Shown here piece after piece: positions 33,967-45,390 of a stretch of 64,000 nt of DNA (within the stretch, counting starts at the first letter, position 1; each line of letters opens with the position of its first letter). Position numbers and translations under genes: made by a program. Under the pieces are notes generated by a model. The model was not told the origin of the DNA and searched no databases. It saw only the letters and a list, made by a program, of their open reading frames with translations. This stretch comes from Cornus controversa (lineage: Eukaryota > Streptophyta > Magnoliopsida > Cornales > Cornaceae): assembly GCA_026545225.1 (NCBI GenBank), contig CM048846.1, positions 36,467,501 through 36,531,500 on the forward strand, given 5' to 3'.

Positions 33967-35374
33967 TGATAAGTGTTCAATTCTATGCATTTGAACCCTC
34001 TTTATTGCTTATGTTAGTTCCGTTTTTGCGTTTACCGAGATATGTTTATGGTATTTTTGTGTTTTTGATGTATTGCAGGTATTAGAGTAAATGGAGCAAA
34101 GTTTGAAACTATTTCCAACTGAAGAGGAAAAATCAGAATTGCAGCCAAAGGCATCTCGATTAATCGAAATCTCGATTGATCGAGATCTCATTTCGATTGA
34201 TCGAAATCTCGATCAATCGAGATCCAATCTCGATTGATCGAGATTCTACAGAACCCACTTGGCCACTTGCTCACCTGCTCTCCCACTTGCAACAAAATCC
34301 CCCTTTTTGCACGACTTAGGGGGATTGTCTGAGTTGAACAAGACCCTTGGGGACCTTCTTGATACAAGGGATATATATATTGATATATATATATATATGG
34401 TGGGCCCCAAGGTTGAAAAGGAAGCCAAAAAGCACACAAAAAGGGATATATCTCTCATATCTCAGATATCTCTCAATATACACATCAGACCATCAAGAAG
34501 AGAGACATTCGGGAGAGAGGAGAAGGAGCTGAACCAGACCAAAAAGCTTCATCTTCTCCATCAATGGAAGGGTGCAAGGCAACCATGAGCAACTAACTTC
34601 CATACTACGGTGTTGTTGAAGCCCTAGCCATGTAAACATGTTCCTTTTTGTAGCACTTGGGATTTGTAATTAAATGTTGATTATTTAGCCTAGTGACTAT
34701 GTACACAAATACATTTCTTAAATATATTCATTTGATTTGGAATTTATTCTTGTCTTAGAGTAGATTTTGTCACTTGAATGCACAACATTTGCATATTCCA
34801 CAATAAGTGCAAATGATGGCTAGATAATGGTGTTTAAATGAATGTGTGATGTTAGTTTGTATAGACCATGCCAAGACAAGGTAGTTTGGATGCATGTAGT
34901 GTTCACTTAGAGAGTAGAGTAATTAGGTAGTTAGTTAGGTTGAAGAGCTATGCTTGTTTAAGATGGATTATGATAGGTTAGCACACACATTGATCTTTTG
35001 ATATGTCATTGAGGTCACAAGCCTAATGACATTGTTAGGCATTTAATTCATGAATCCCATGCTTGCTACACTTATGAACATGTGAATGGCTAGTGGTGGA
35101 AACCAACCCTAGTTCTCTCTCCCAACTTTAAACTCTTTACTTTTATTGTCATTTCATTTATGCAATAGTGTATAAACAAAACTCAAAATCCTATTTTTAG
35201 GATTAAAGTAGAATTAATCTTCCTTTAAGACAATTGCGACTAGTCCTCGTGGGATCGATACCCTCTATATAGAACCTTATCTACTAAGATTCGTGCTCTT
35301 GCGAGTGGTTAAATTATATTTTGATAAAATGGGCAAAATTAAGCTTACAATATAATCACAATTTAGCCGCATCA
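33967..35374 (+). repeat. 5' LTR of element C (1408 bp)
   Basis: Begins TGATAAGTGTTCAATTC and ends TTTAGCCGCATCA. Contains a CGAT-centred palindrome cluster (34153-34244) and an AT microsatellite near 34373-34397. It is slightly shorter than the 3' copy, mainly because one palindrome unit and a few AT repeats are missing. Confidence 0.94.
34153..34244 (+). repeat. CGAT palindrome cluster in the 5' LTR of C
   Basis: Five or six abutting palindromes of the form TTTCGATTGATCGAAA or TCTCGATTGATCGAGA. The 3' LTR copy (45577-45691) has one more unit. Confidence 0.88.
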
Positions 35375-35472
35375 TTGTCCACGAAGACCACCACAAACCT
35401 ATCCAAGTAAGCCTTGAATATCTAGTTTATCAAATCAATGATGTTGCCGGTGCGTTCATCAGTCCAAATGGT
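35375..35472 (-). repeat. 98-bp copy of Z RT sequence inside element C
   Basis: This segment matches 46825-46922 with two visible differences (GAAGACC/GAGGACC and GCCGG/GTCGG) and starts with the TSD. It is antisense RT sequence of Z and does not belong to an Athila leader. It ends at CCAAATGGT, after which 39 bp of C leader lead to gag. It takes the place of the primer site. Confidence 0.93.
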
Positions 35473-35511
35473 TTCTTTTTGTGAATTGAGGTGTTGTTCT
35501 ATTGTTAATGC

Positions 35512-38500
35512 ATGCTAGGTAGACGGTCATTGTCACTTCCTTTGCTTCCTTGTAATATTGAACTTGAACGAACACTTAGACAACGTAGAGGAACCTCTAG
35601 GGACCCTATATTGCCTAGGACTGAAAACATGGACCCAAATGAAAGACAACCTCCCGGACTACCTCCCTTTAATCATGAACAACCACCTCCACCACCACCT
35701 CCTCAAGGAGAGTTGCTTATGGACTTTTACCTTCTGACTACATTTGAAGTACCTTCATGTATCTAATTTCCGGATGTAGCGGCAACTCAATTCGAAATAA
35801 AGTCCTCCACCATCAATCTTCTTAATAGCTTCCACGGTCTCCCTAATAAGGATCCATACCGGCAGTTAGATTATTTCCTTTCCGTGTGTTCCACTATTCG
35901 TGTACCACACTTTACGGAGGATGATCTAAAGCTGCGTATGTTCCCCTTCTCTTTAAAAGATAAAGCTAGAAGTTGGTTCAACTCCTTAGAACCTAACTCA
36001 ATCCATTCTTGGGCGAAAATGCAAATAGAGTTCTTGAAAAAATACTTCCCAATGGGTAAGACAAGTGATATTCGGCGAGCAATCACCGGATTCACCCAAA
36101 TTGACCAAGAACAATTCCATGAGACGTGGGAGAGGTTAAAAGATCTATTAAAATCTTGTCCGCATCATGCTGTCCCAAAATGGCAGCTTGTGCAAAGTTT
36201 TTATGATGGGGTGAGTGAGCAACATAGACAAATGATAGACTCCGCGTGTGGGGGTGGGTACCTTTTGAAAAGCCCCGATGAGGCATGGAAACTTTTTCAA
36301 ACCCTAAGCAACAATTCAGCTCAACGCTCCTCCACTAGGAAAGGGAAGGCCACCCAACCTTGTAGAGGAGTGCATGAAATTTCACGGGTAGATGAGGTTG
36401 CCATGCAAGTAGAAGCCCTATCCCGAAAAATGGATTTAATCATGAAAAATGGGTTGCCTACTCCAAACCAATCTGTCCAAAATCAAGAAGGGTGTTCATT
36501 TTGCTATAGCACTTTGCATTTTGTGCGAGATTGTCCTATTGCCGGGCAATCTCCCGATTATGCTCAAGAGCAAGCGAATGCCTTGTACTCTAAACAAATG
36601 AATGATCCATATTCAAACACGTACAATCCTGGTTACAAGAACCATCCAGCTTTTTCATGGAAACCTCAAGAATCAAGTCCCTCTTTTCAAGGGCAAAATT
36701 CTTTTAATTCCCAATCTCAACAGCCTCATTATAGGCCAAATCCTCAACCTTACAATCAAAGATCCAATTACCAACAACCACCACCTCCTCCGAGAAGCCA
36801 AAGCTTTGAAGAAAGAGTGATAAGCAATCTTAAGGCCAATACCCGGTTATTGCAAACTCACTCTCAATCAATCTCTAAGCTTGAAGCCAATGCTCAATCT
36901 ATGGCTAGGTTAGAAGCTCAAATCGGGCAACTAGCTAATGCCTTAAATAGAAGGGAGGAAGGTAAGTTGCCAAGTCAACCGGTGGTGAATCCCAAAGGTG
37001 TCCTTGTGATTGAGGATCCATCATCTTCAACTTGTAATGCTCCTCCGGAGCAAGTTCAATCAATCACAACCTTGAGGAGTGGTAAAATCATTAACTCCAA
37101 TGTAGGGGAGAAAGAGAGAAAGGAATTCCAAGAGCAACCTAAAAATCCAAAAGAATCCCAATTAAATCCAAAATTGTTTCCTTTAAATCCAAATGTGAAT
37201 AACATCCCTTTAAATCCAAAACGAAAGGCAAGTGAAGTTGTGTCGTCATCCATTCAAAATCTTGACACTTCTTTTGAACCTCCGGTTCCTTTTCCTCAAA
37301 GATTGAAGGAACCTTCTCATTTCGGGAAGCAAGGAGAGAAAATCCAAGACATGATGGAGATCTTCAAACAAGTAAAGATCAATCTCCCTCTCCTTGATGC
37401 TATTCGACAAATTCCCTCCTATGCAAAATTCTTGAAGGACTTGTGCACTCAAAAGTGAAAATCTAGGAATAATGTTCCTAAGAAAGTCCTCTTAACTGAG
37501 CACATAAGCTCCATTTTCCAACACCAAGCCCCTCCTAAATTCAAAGATCCGGGTGCTCCGACCATTTTGTGCACCATCGAAAATCAATCTTTTGAAAAGG
37601 CACTTCTTGATCTAGGGGCTAGTGTCAATTTGCTTCCATTCTCAGTTTACCAACAACTAGGTTTGGGGGAACTCAAGCATACCACGGTTGTGTTATAACT
37701 CACCGAGCGCTCAGTGAAGCAACCACGTGGCATAATTGAGGATGTAATCATTCAAGTGGACAAATTCTATTTTCTGGTGGACTTCATAGTCCTTGACACA
37801 GAACCGGTCCAAAATCCAAATCGACATATTCCTATCATTCTAGGTCGTCCATTCTTGGCCACGGCAAATGCTTGCGTTAATTGCCGTACCGGAGTGATGG
37901 ACATCTCTTTTGGGAATATGAAAGTCCGCTTGAACATCTTCAATGCTTCCCACCACCCATCCGAAGATGAAAATGAATGCTTTTATGTCGATGTTGTGGA
38001 AGACCTTGTTCAAGAAGCACTTCCTTCTATTCTTTCCAAGGATCCTTTAGAGGCATGCCTAAATCACTTCAACTATGATGATTTTGACGTTGAGCAATAC
38101 ATTTGTGAAGTTAATTCAATGCTCAATGTCACTACCGTCATGGATTTGCCTAAGTGGAAAGTTCCGAGAGAACCCTTGCCCCCTTTGTCCAAAACTTCCC
38201 AAACTCCTTCTTTAATTTCTCCACCACAACTTGAGCTCAAGCCCCTACCGGCTACACTCAAGTATATTTTCTTGGGCGCTAATGAGACCCTCCCAGTCAT
38301 TATTGCTTCCAATCTTACCAATGATCAAGAGATGGAACTTATAAAGATGCTAAAAGAGCGCAAGGAGGCAATAGGATGGAGTGTGGCAGATCTTAAGGGA
38401 ATAGACCCTTCTATTTGTATGCACCGCATACACTTGGAAGAGGATTCAAAGACCTCAAGGGAGGCACAACGTCGATTAAATCCAAACATGAAGGACGTTG

Positions 38501-41145
38501 TAATGAAGGAGGTGGTGAAGTTACTAGATGCGGGAATCATTTACCCCATCTCAGATAGCAAGTGGGTTAGTCCCACTCAAGTGGTTCCAAAGAAGTCTGG
38601 TATTACGGTGCAACCTAATGATAAGGGTGAATTAGTTCCCCAACGCACCACCACAGGATGGAGAGTGTGTATTGATTATCAAAAATTAAATTCAGCCACT
38701 CGGAAAGATCACTTCCCCCTCCCATTTATTGATCAAATATTGGAGAGATTAGCCGGGCAAAGTTTTTATTGCTTTTTGGATGGATATTCCAGCTATAATC
38801 AGGCTGCTATAGACCCGAGGGACCAAGAGAAAACCACCTTTACATGTCCCTTCGGCACATTTGCTTATAGACGCATGCCTTTTGGGTTGTGCAATGCACC
38901 GGCTACTTTTCAATGGTGTATGATGTCTATCTTCTCGGACATGGTGGAAAAATTCTTGGAAGTGTTCATGGATGATTTTTCCATTTTTGGGCCTTCATTT
39001 GAATCATGCCTCCAAAATCTAGCTTGTGTTCTCAAACGATGTCAAGAGACCAACCTAATTCTTAGTTGGGAAAAGAGCCATTTTATGGTTCAAGAGGGTA
39101 TTGTCCTAGGGCACATTGTGTCTAAGAGAGGAATAGAGGTTGATAAAGCCAAGGTTGAACTCATTTCCAAACTTCCTCCACCATCAACGGTGAGAGAGAT
39201 TCGTTCATTCCTTGGGCATGCGGGCTTTTATCGCCGTTTCATCAAAGACTTTAGCAAGATCTCTCGGCCTTTGTGTCGCCTTCTTGAAAAAGAGTCTTGC
39301 TTTACCTTTGATGAAGCGTGTCTTAACGCTTTTGAAAAACTCCGCACCATGCTTACAACCGCTCCAATTCTAATCCCTCCAAATTGGGCTCTCCCATTTG
39401 AGATTATGTGTGATGCATCCGATTATGCCATGGGTGCAGTCTTAGGGCAACAAGTAGACAAACTGCCACATGTCATCTTCTACGCAAGTAAAACCCTTTC
39501 CGAGGCTCAAATCAATTATACCACAATGGAAAAGGAATTGCTTGCGGTAGTCTTTGCATTAGACAAATTTCGAGCTTATTTATTAGGTTCAAAGGTCATT
39601 GTCTATTCGGACCATGCTGCCCTCTGGCATCTTTTGGCCAAAAAGGACACCAAGCCTAGGTTGATCCGATGGATACTCTTATTGCAAGAGTTCAATTTTG
39701 AGATTAGAGACAAAAAGGGAACTAAAAATGTGGTGGCTGACCACCTGTCTAGAATTCTTGTTGAATCCCTCCATAATTCCATTCTAGTTTGTGAATCCTT
39801 CCCGGATGAACAACTCTTTGTCATCTCTCAAGAGAGTATCCCTTGGTATGCGGATGTGGTTAATTACTTGGCAACCGGTAAAATACCATCTTCTTGGACC
39901 AAGCAAGAGAAGGATCGTTTTCTCTCCCAATCACGATCATATTATTGGGACGATCCTCAATTGTTCAAATATTGCCCCGATCAAATAATTCGAAAGTGTG
40001 TACCAAACAGTGAATTCCAAAGCATTCTCAAGTTTTGTCATACACTCGCTTGTGGGGGACACTTTAGTGCTAAGAAAACCGCAGCAAAAATTCTCCAATG
40101 CGGATTTTTCTGGCCGACACTTCATCAGGATGCATATTCATTCTGCCGCTCTTGTGAGTGATGTCAGCGCCTTGGCGTGATGTCTCGGAAGGACATGATG
40201 CCTCTTAACCCTATTCTTATCGTTGAAATATTTGATTTGTGGGGCATTGACTTCATGGGACCATTTCCACCCTCTACTGGTCATGAGTACATACTTGTGG
40301 CGGTGGACTACGTATCTAAGTGGATAGAGGCCGTTGCTACCAAAACCAATGATCACGCAGTCGTGGTTAAATTCATTCAAGCTAATATTTTTAGCCAGTT
40401 TGGTATGCCTCGGGCCATCATCAGTGACGGAGGTAAACATTTCTGTAACCGGTTCCTTCGAACCTTGCTTACCAAATACTCCGTTACACACAAAGTAGCC
40501 ACCCCATACCATCCTCAAACCAGTGGCCAAGTAGAAGTATCCAATAGGGAGATTAAGAACATTCTTCAGAAAACTGTTCGGCCCGACCGGAAAGATTGGT
40601 CATTGCGACTAAACGATGCATTATGGGCATACCGAACCACATATAAAACTCCCATTGGAATGTCACCTTATCGGTTGGTTTATGGCAAGGCGTGCCATCT
40701 TCCGATTGAATTGGAGCATAAAGCTATGTGGGCCACCAAAACTTTCAATTTTGACATGCAAAAGGCTGGATCTAATCGAAAGCTTCAATTAAATGAATTG
40801 GAAGAATTGTGACATGACGCGTATGAGAATGCGAAAATCTATAAGGCAAAGTCCAAAGCCTTTCATGATCGTAATATTCGAGTCAAAACATTTTCGCCGG
40901 GCCAAAAAGTATGGTTGTACAACTCCCGCCTCCATTTGTTTCCCGAAAAACTTCGCTCCCGTTGGGATGGTCCATTTTTGGTTAATTCCGTCACTCCCCA
41001 CGGAGCGGTGGAATTGAAGGACTTGAAAGACGGCTCGTTGTTCAAAGTAATCAGGTAGCGCTTAAAAGTGTGCGTGGATGACCAAGTCACCACCGAATAC
41101 GTGGATGTCGTCACTTTAACGGATCCCGTATATTTTGACTCGTGA
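35512..41145 (+). pseudogene. gag-pol: Gag-Pol polyprotein of element C with six premature stops
   Basis: One frame of 1878 codons from ATG 35512 (MLGRRS, cognate to MQGRRS in B) to TGA 41143-41145. Gag core is at 35884-36330; an intact CCHC zinc knuckle (CSFC..H..DC) is near 36493-36535; protease DLGASV near 37610; RT with FMDDF at about 38965-38979; RNase H from DASDY near 39412 to ADHLSR near 39735; the integrase HHCC finger is at 40030-40165, with GIDFMG near 40243, SDGG near 40430 and the catalytic Glu near 40534. Premature stops are at 35764, 37456, 37696, 40159, 40810 and 41056. By comparison with A and B, each sits where Arg (CGA) or Gln (CAA/CAG) is expected, so each is a C-to-T change. 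No frameshift. Confidence 0.92.
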
Positions 41146-42349
41146 GCCGATCCGAACGTCGCGCCATAGACGTGTAAGGTGGCGAAGCCATGGTAGCTAT
41201 CATGCTTCCATGATGTCCCTTTAATCCAAAGTAGGTTTTGTATCTAAGCAACTTAGTATCTAATTCCCAAAAATCCAAGTCCCTGAAGCATAACTCAAGC
41301 TGACTGTTTTTGAGCATCTCGATTGATCGAAACCAGGATCTCGATCAATCGAGATTTTGATTGATCGAGATTTTGGTCTCGATTGATCAAAAAATTGTAG
41401 AGATTTGAGAAGTCCAAAAGTCCCAAGTGGTAGTATTCTTCGATTGCACTTCGATAGGTCTTCGATCGATCGAAGATTTTGATTGATCGAAATGGGATTT
41501 TGATTGATCGAAATAAAATTTCGATTGAATGAATTAAAAGTTCGATTGATCGAAGTAAAAACTCGATTCAGTGAAGGAATTTTCGATTGATCGAGGAAGG
41601 AATTTCGATCGATCGAAGCTGATTTCGATTGATCGAAGTGAGATTTTGATCAATCGAAATCTCGATTGATCGAAATGCACATCTCGATCAATCGAGATGC
41701 ACGCGATGCCTGCACGTGAGCCGAACTCTTATTTAAACTGTCCCTCTCATTTCAAAACAACCATCCGACTTCCTTCTCTTCTCCGAGCGATCCAGAGCCC
41801 TCCAAGCACCATTCCGCACGTGATCTTCCATCGCCGATCATCCCCCGCCGTTCGACATCATCCGAAGCCGCCGCTAGCACTCGCGCGCTCTTCTCTTCGC
41901 GGCTGCGAGTGGATCTTCTTCTGTTTGAGCCGTTCATCTTCTTCCTCTTGAGGTAAGTGATGCATGGCTACATTTTGTGTACTCTCCTGCTATTTTTGAT
42001 AGTTTTACGGCATAATAAACATAGTTAGATGATGTTGGTTTGGATGGGTGCGATTGCGATATCTGTAATGAGATTTTGTGGGTTTCGGGGGGTAGGAATT
42101 CATGCATGGGTGAGATTTTGCACTCTTTTCGTTTCAAATACTTAGTGTACGGTTTGTGACTGCGGACCCTTCGTTTCGGTTGCATCCGGTCGCACCGCCT
42201 CTTTGAGAGTGACTTTTTGAATTCTTGTCAGCACCATGGACTAGGACCTCATTTTTATTCTTTTATTTCTATTCTTAGTTTAGCTTTCCTCTTATTTTAT
42301 CTTTTTATTTACGTAATTTTTGAAATAAAGTGCAGACTGTTCTGAGGCT
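41146..42349 (+). other. pol-ORF3 spacer of element C
   Basis: No coding sequence. Contains a palindrome cluster (41316-41699), then a TATTTAAA-type box at about 41730 followed by a C/T-rich stretch and an apparent GAGGTAAGT at about 41949. That could be a 5' splice site of an ORF3 leader. This is a weak inference. Confidence 0.7.
41316..41699 (+). repeat. CGAT palindrome cluster upstream of ORF3 in C
   Basis: More than fifteen units of TCGATTGATCGA with varying arms are packed into 384 bp, denser toward the right end. The position corresponds to the GATCGATC cluster of A/B/D/E, although the flanking sequence is unrelated. Confidence 0.88.
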
Positions 42350-43573
42350 ATGGCGAGGGTGAAGAATGCCCCCGGTGCAGTTAGAGACGTTCCCGGGCGA
42401 GTCTTCCGGTCTCGGAAGTTTCACTTGGAGTAGATTTTCACCTTGGCAGAGTTCGAGAGTCGTCCTGACACTGCGTGGACTGTCGCCGAGCTCAAGAGGC
42501 GTCGCCTCGACCGACTATGTGTGCCTCCCACCGACGTGGCACACGAGCGCTTAGTGTAGGTCTTTTACGATCACATGACCTACTCCTGCACCGAGCCAGA
42601 TACACTACAGACGGTCGTGGGCACCGTCACTATTACGATTACGCCGAGCTGGATTGCTCAGATGCTCGGCATCCCTCACCAGCAGCCACCGGACATGGTT
42701 GACCAGGACGGTCGACCACTTTACAGGGCCGCACTCCCAGCAGACACGACATTGTTCTCGATCGTGATGGACATGTGTGGCGGGGCGTTTACCACGCCCA
42801 GTCACAACTGCACATCCAAATCGATGTGCCCGAGCAGGTTTTGGTTCTTGGACACCGTTCTCATCAAGAACGCATGTCCTCTGCAGCACGTGGCAGACCG
42901 CAGGGGCGACCTCCTCCGTTGCCTCTATGCTTTCCACACGGGCACTTGGTTTTCTGTCCCATCACTGATCTGGGGGCAGATGTACAAAGTCTGGGACGGC
43001 CTCATCAACAAGAGGATGAGGCGAGCAGCGAGTTGGCGGCTTCCCTTCCCTTTCCTGATCGCCGCTTTTCTCAGCAGTGCCAGTATACCGATCAGTCAGA
43101 CTGACATCCAGTTGGCACCACCCGCCCATTTCACATCTACTCATTGGGAGCGGGTGAGGCGACACTTAAAGCGACAGGACCACCAGGGTGATCTACCAGA
43201 TGATGTAGATATGGATGCCCCGGTAGAGACGGATGAGGGAGAGCCTGCAGGGGCTGAGTCAGAGGACGAGGAGATGGAGGAGGAGGAGATGGATATGGCT
43301 GCAGAGCGGCATGACATCTTAGCGACTGGCTACTCCTGCCTGGCGGCTGACGTAGAGCAGCTCCAGCAGGGTTTTGACGAGCACGTCCAGGTGACGCAGA
43401 GTTAGCTGGAGGGCATTCGTTCGGACATTTCTTCTCTGGCACAGGGTCAGAGGGCGATTCTAGACGAGTTCCGAGCCTTCCGGCAGGACCTGCAGTTCCT
43501 GTTTGCAGGACGGGCTTCCACCTCCACTTCTGCTCCCACCGAGCCACCACCACCACCACCCGCCCTCGAGTAG
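42350..43573 (+). pseudogene. ORF3 of element C, three premature stops
   Basis: ATG at 42350 (MARVKNAPG) to TAG at 43571-43573: 407 codons plus stop, exactly as in B. Order: basic N-terminus, domain with TITPSWIAQMLGIP (the counterpart of VDMSSIAIAMGCP in A/B), a middle region with FWFLDTVLIKNACP and WGQMYKVW, an acidic stretch rich in Glu and Met (about residues 290-320), a possible coiled coil, and a Pro-rich end. In-frame TAGs lie at 42431, 42557 and 43403; the last two fit CAG to TAG. GC content is clearly higher than in the surrounding DNA. Probably the same protein family as ORF3 of A and B; no membrane segment seen. Confidence 0.85.
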
Positions 43574-45390
43574 CTGCAGTTTATTTGTCTTTTCTGTTTT
43601 ACTTTCCGTATTTCTTTCTCTTTCTTTATGTTTGATAGGCCATGTTGGCCATGTTTTCTTTCATTTTTAGTTCTTTTTGAGTATTCCCGATGCATGTACA
43701 CTTTGTACTGAACTCATTTTATATATTGATGGAATACAGTTATCTTTTCTGTTATCACATCTGTTATCTTTACTGTCTTTATTTTTGCTTTCTGTCAATA
43801 TTTCGATTCTCTATACTTTGACTATGTATGTAGTACCACTTGCCTACTTGTTATATGCGATTCAGTTGATGATTTCTGTTTATTACCGCCTGGTTTCAAT
43901 TCCCAATACTGTTGAGATTGCTTCAACGCAGTATGGCGGTAATAAAGAAAGGCAGCCCCTTTGCCTGCTATACGTTAGCGTGCCTGGATAGTCAATATCT
44001 TATCGCATAGACCTCTTAGACAATTGGGAAACACCAGTTCAGACCCTTAGATATACAGTGATATTGGCATTGTCCGTTTGTGTATAATTATTTAATTATG
44101 TTCTGTTTATCTACTTTTTGTTCCTTTTAATGCTCGTGGTATCCAGTTGGTGTTCTGTGCAGGTTTTTCTTATTTGCCGGATGACCGCTACTATGGAACA
44201 CCATTTTTTTTGCATTCTGGCATCCTGGTAAATTCTTTCCTTGTTCTCCTTGTCCACACATTGAGGACAATGTTGCGTTTAAGTTTGGGGGTGCAGTATG
44301 CTATACCACTTGCATATGCATGCAATGTTCAGTCGTTATATTGAGTGTCATTGTAGAGCAGTTTTCTTGATATTTTGCATACTTGCTATGATGTCTTGCT
44401 TTTTAAAGGAAGTCATTCGAATAAACGTCAGAGGTAAATGCAGCAAGTAGTTGAGAACTTTAACATTGTAAATACCCGCACTTTTGCAAGCTATATAGTA
44501 GGCTAGAACGGTCTACATTTTTGTCCAAATACGAGCACGTACAATTCTTGCCCTAAATTTGTCCTTAACCGCACAAATTCACACACATGCATTTTAAATT
44601 GTGCGGTATAAGTCTGAGGGAGAATTTTGTAAATTTTTGTTTTTATCTGAACAACTTAAAGAATAAGTTCTTCCGGTTGTTGTAAAAAAAAAGAAAAAGA
44701 GAAAATCTGCAATAAGCCTTCTCACTCAGTAAACTGGATTTCTATGCCTCAAAGCAAGGAATATTCGCGTATAAGTGTGCAAGGTTGAGCAATAATAAGC
44801 GGGTGGCTTGCTTAAGCTCATCGCCTTGTAAGCTCGGTTATTAAATCCGAGGGGTGTTTCTTCACCTAATGCCCTAAAACCAATTGGTTTGGGAGTCATT
44901 GGCCCAATGCCGCTACATGGGCTTACAAGAAAGCGAAAAGAGCTAAGCATTGCACGGTCATCCGCACATGAGCAATCATGAATGTTTTGTGATAATGAAC
45001 GGCTGTGTTGAGCGTTTTCAATGAGTTTTTCTCTTAAAAACAGATTTGTTCGTTTTCTTCTCCAAATATGACAAAAGCCATGCGTTAGAATGCATGTTCA
45101 CTTTTCAAAGAGGATTTTGGGGTCAGAATTGGTATGTTTGCTCAGGTTGGCCATTATGTGGGGACCGTCATTTATTTATAGCTTGTGAAAGTGCATTTTT
45201 GCTAATGACCGCATAGTTCTGTAATATTTGTTGCATTTGCCAAATGTGAAATGGACAGATGATCGCCCTTTATCTAGTTGATGACTGAGCATGATTAAAC
45301 TTTTGTATAAGATAGTTAGTTTTATTTATTTATTTTTTTGTTTGTAATATCGTATTGCTAAGGAACTAGCAATATGTAAGTTAGGGGGTG
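43574..45390 (+). other. 3' untranslated region of element C
   Basis: No gene. A pyrimidine-rich start (43590-43680), the stem-loop 44258-44273 with G-rich tract 44281-44291, and the polypurine tract AAGTTAGGGGG (45378-45388) two bases before the LTR. Scattered patches resemble the corresponding part of A-E, for example TTTGGGAGTCATTGGC near 44889. Confidence 0.82.
44258..44291 (+). repeat. Stem-loop plus internal G-rich tract, copy in C
   Basis: ACATTGAGGACAATGT (44258-44273, 6-bp stem, 4-nt loop) is followed 7 nt later by AAGTTTGGGGG (44281-44291). The surrounding sequence differs from A/B/D/E, so this block is conserved against a diverged background. Confidence 0.88.

Noticed and set aside
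33967..35374. Independent solo LTR at 33967-35374
   Set aside because: Its left TSD pairs with the TSD right of the 3' LTR at 46825, and the element between is collinear; the TSD directly to its right belongs to the duplicated 98-bp flank.
41316..41699. CRISPR-like array of short palindromic repeats
   Set aside because: Spacing is irregular, spacers are not of constant length, units are themselves self-complementary, and the genome is plant.
42350..43573. ORF3 as a retroviral-type envelope gene
   Set aside because: It is in the env position but I see no signal peptide, transmembrane segment or cleavage site; it resembles plant transposon proteins instead.
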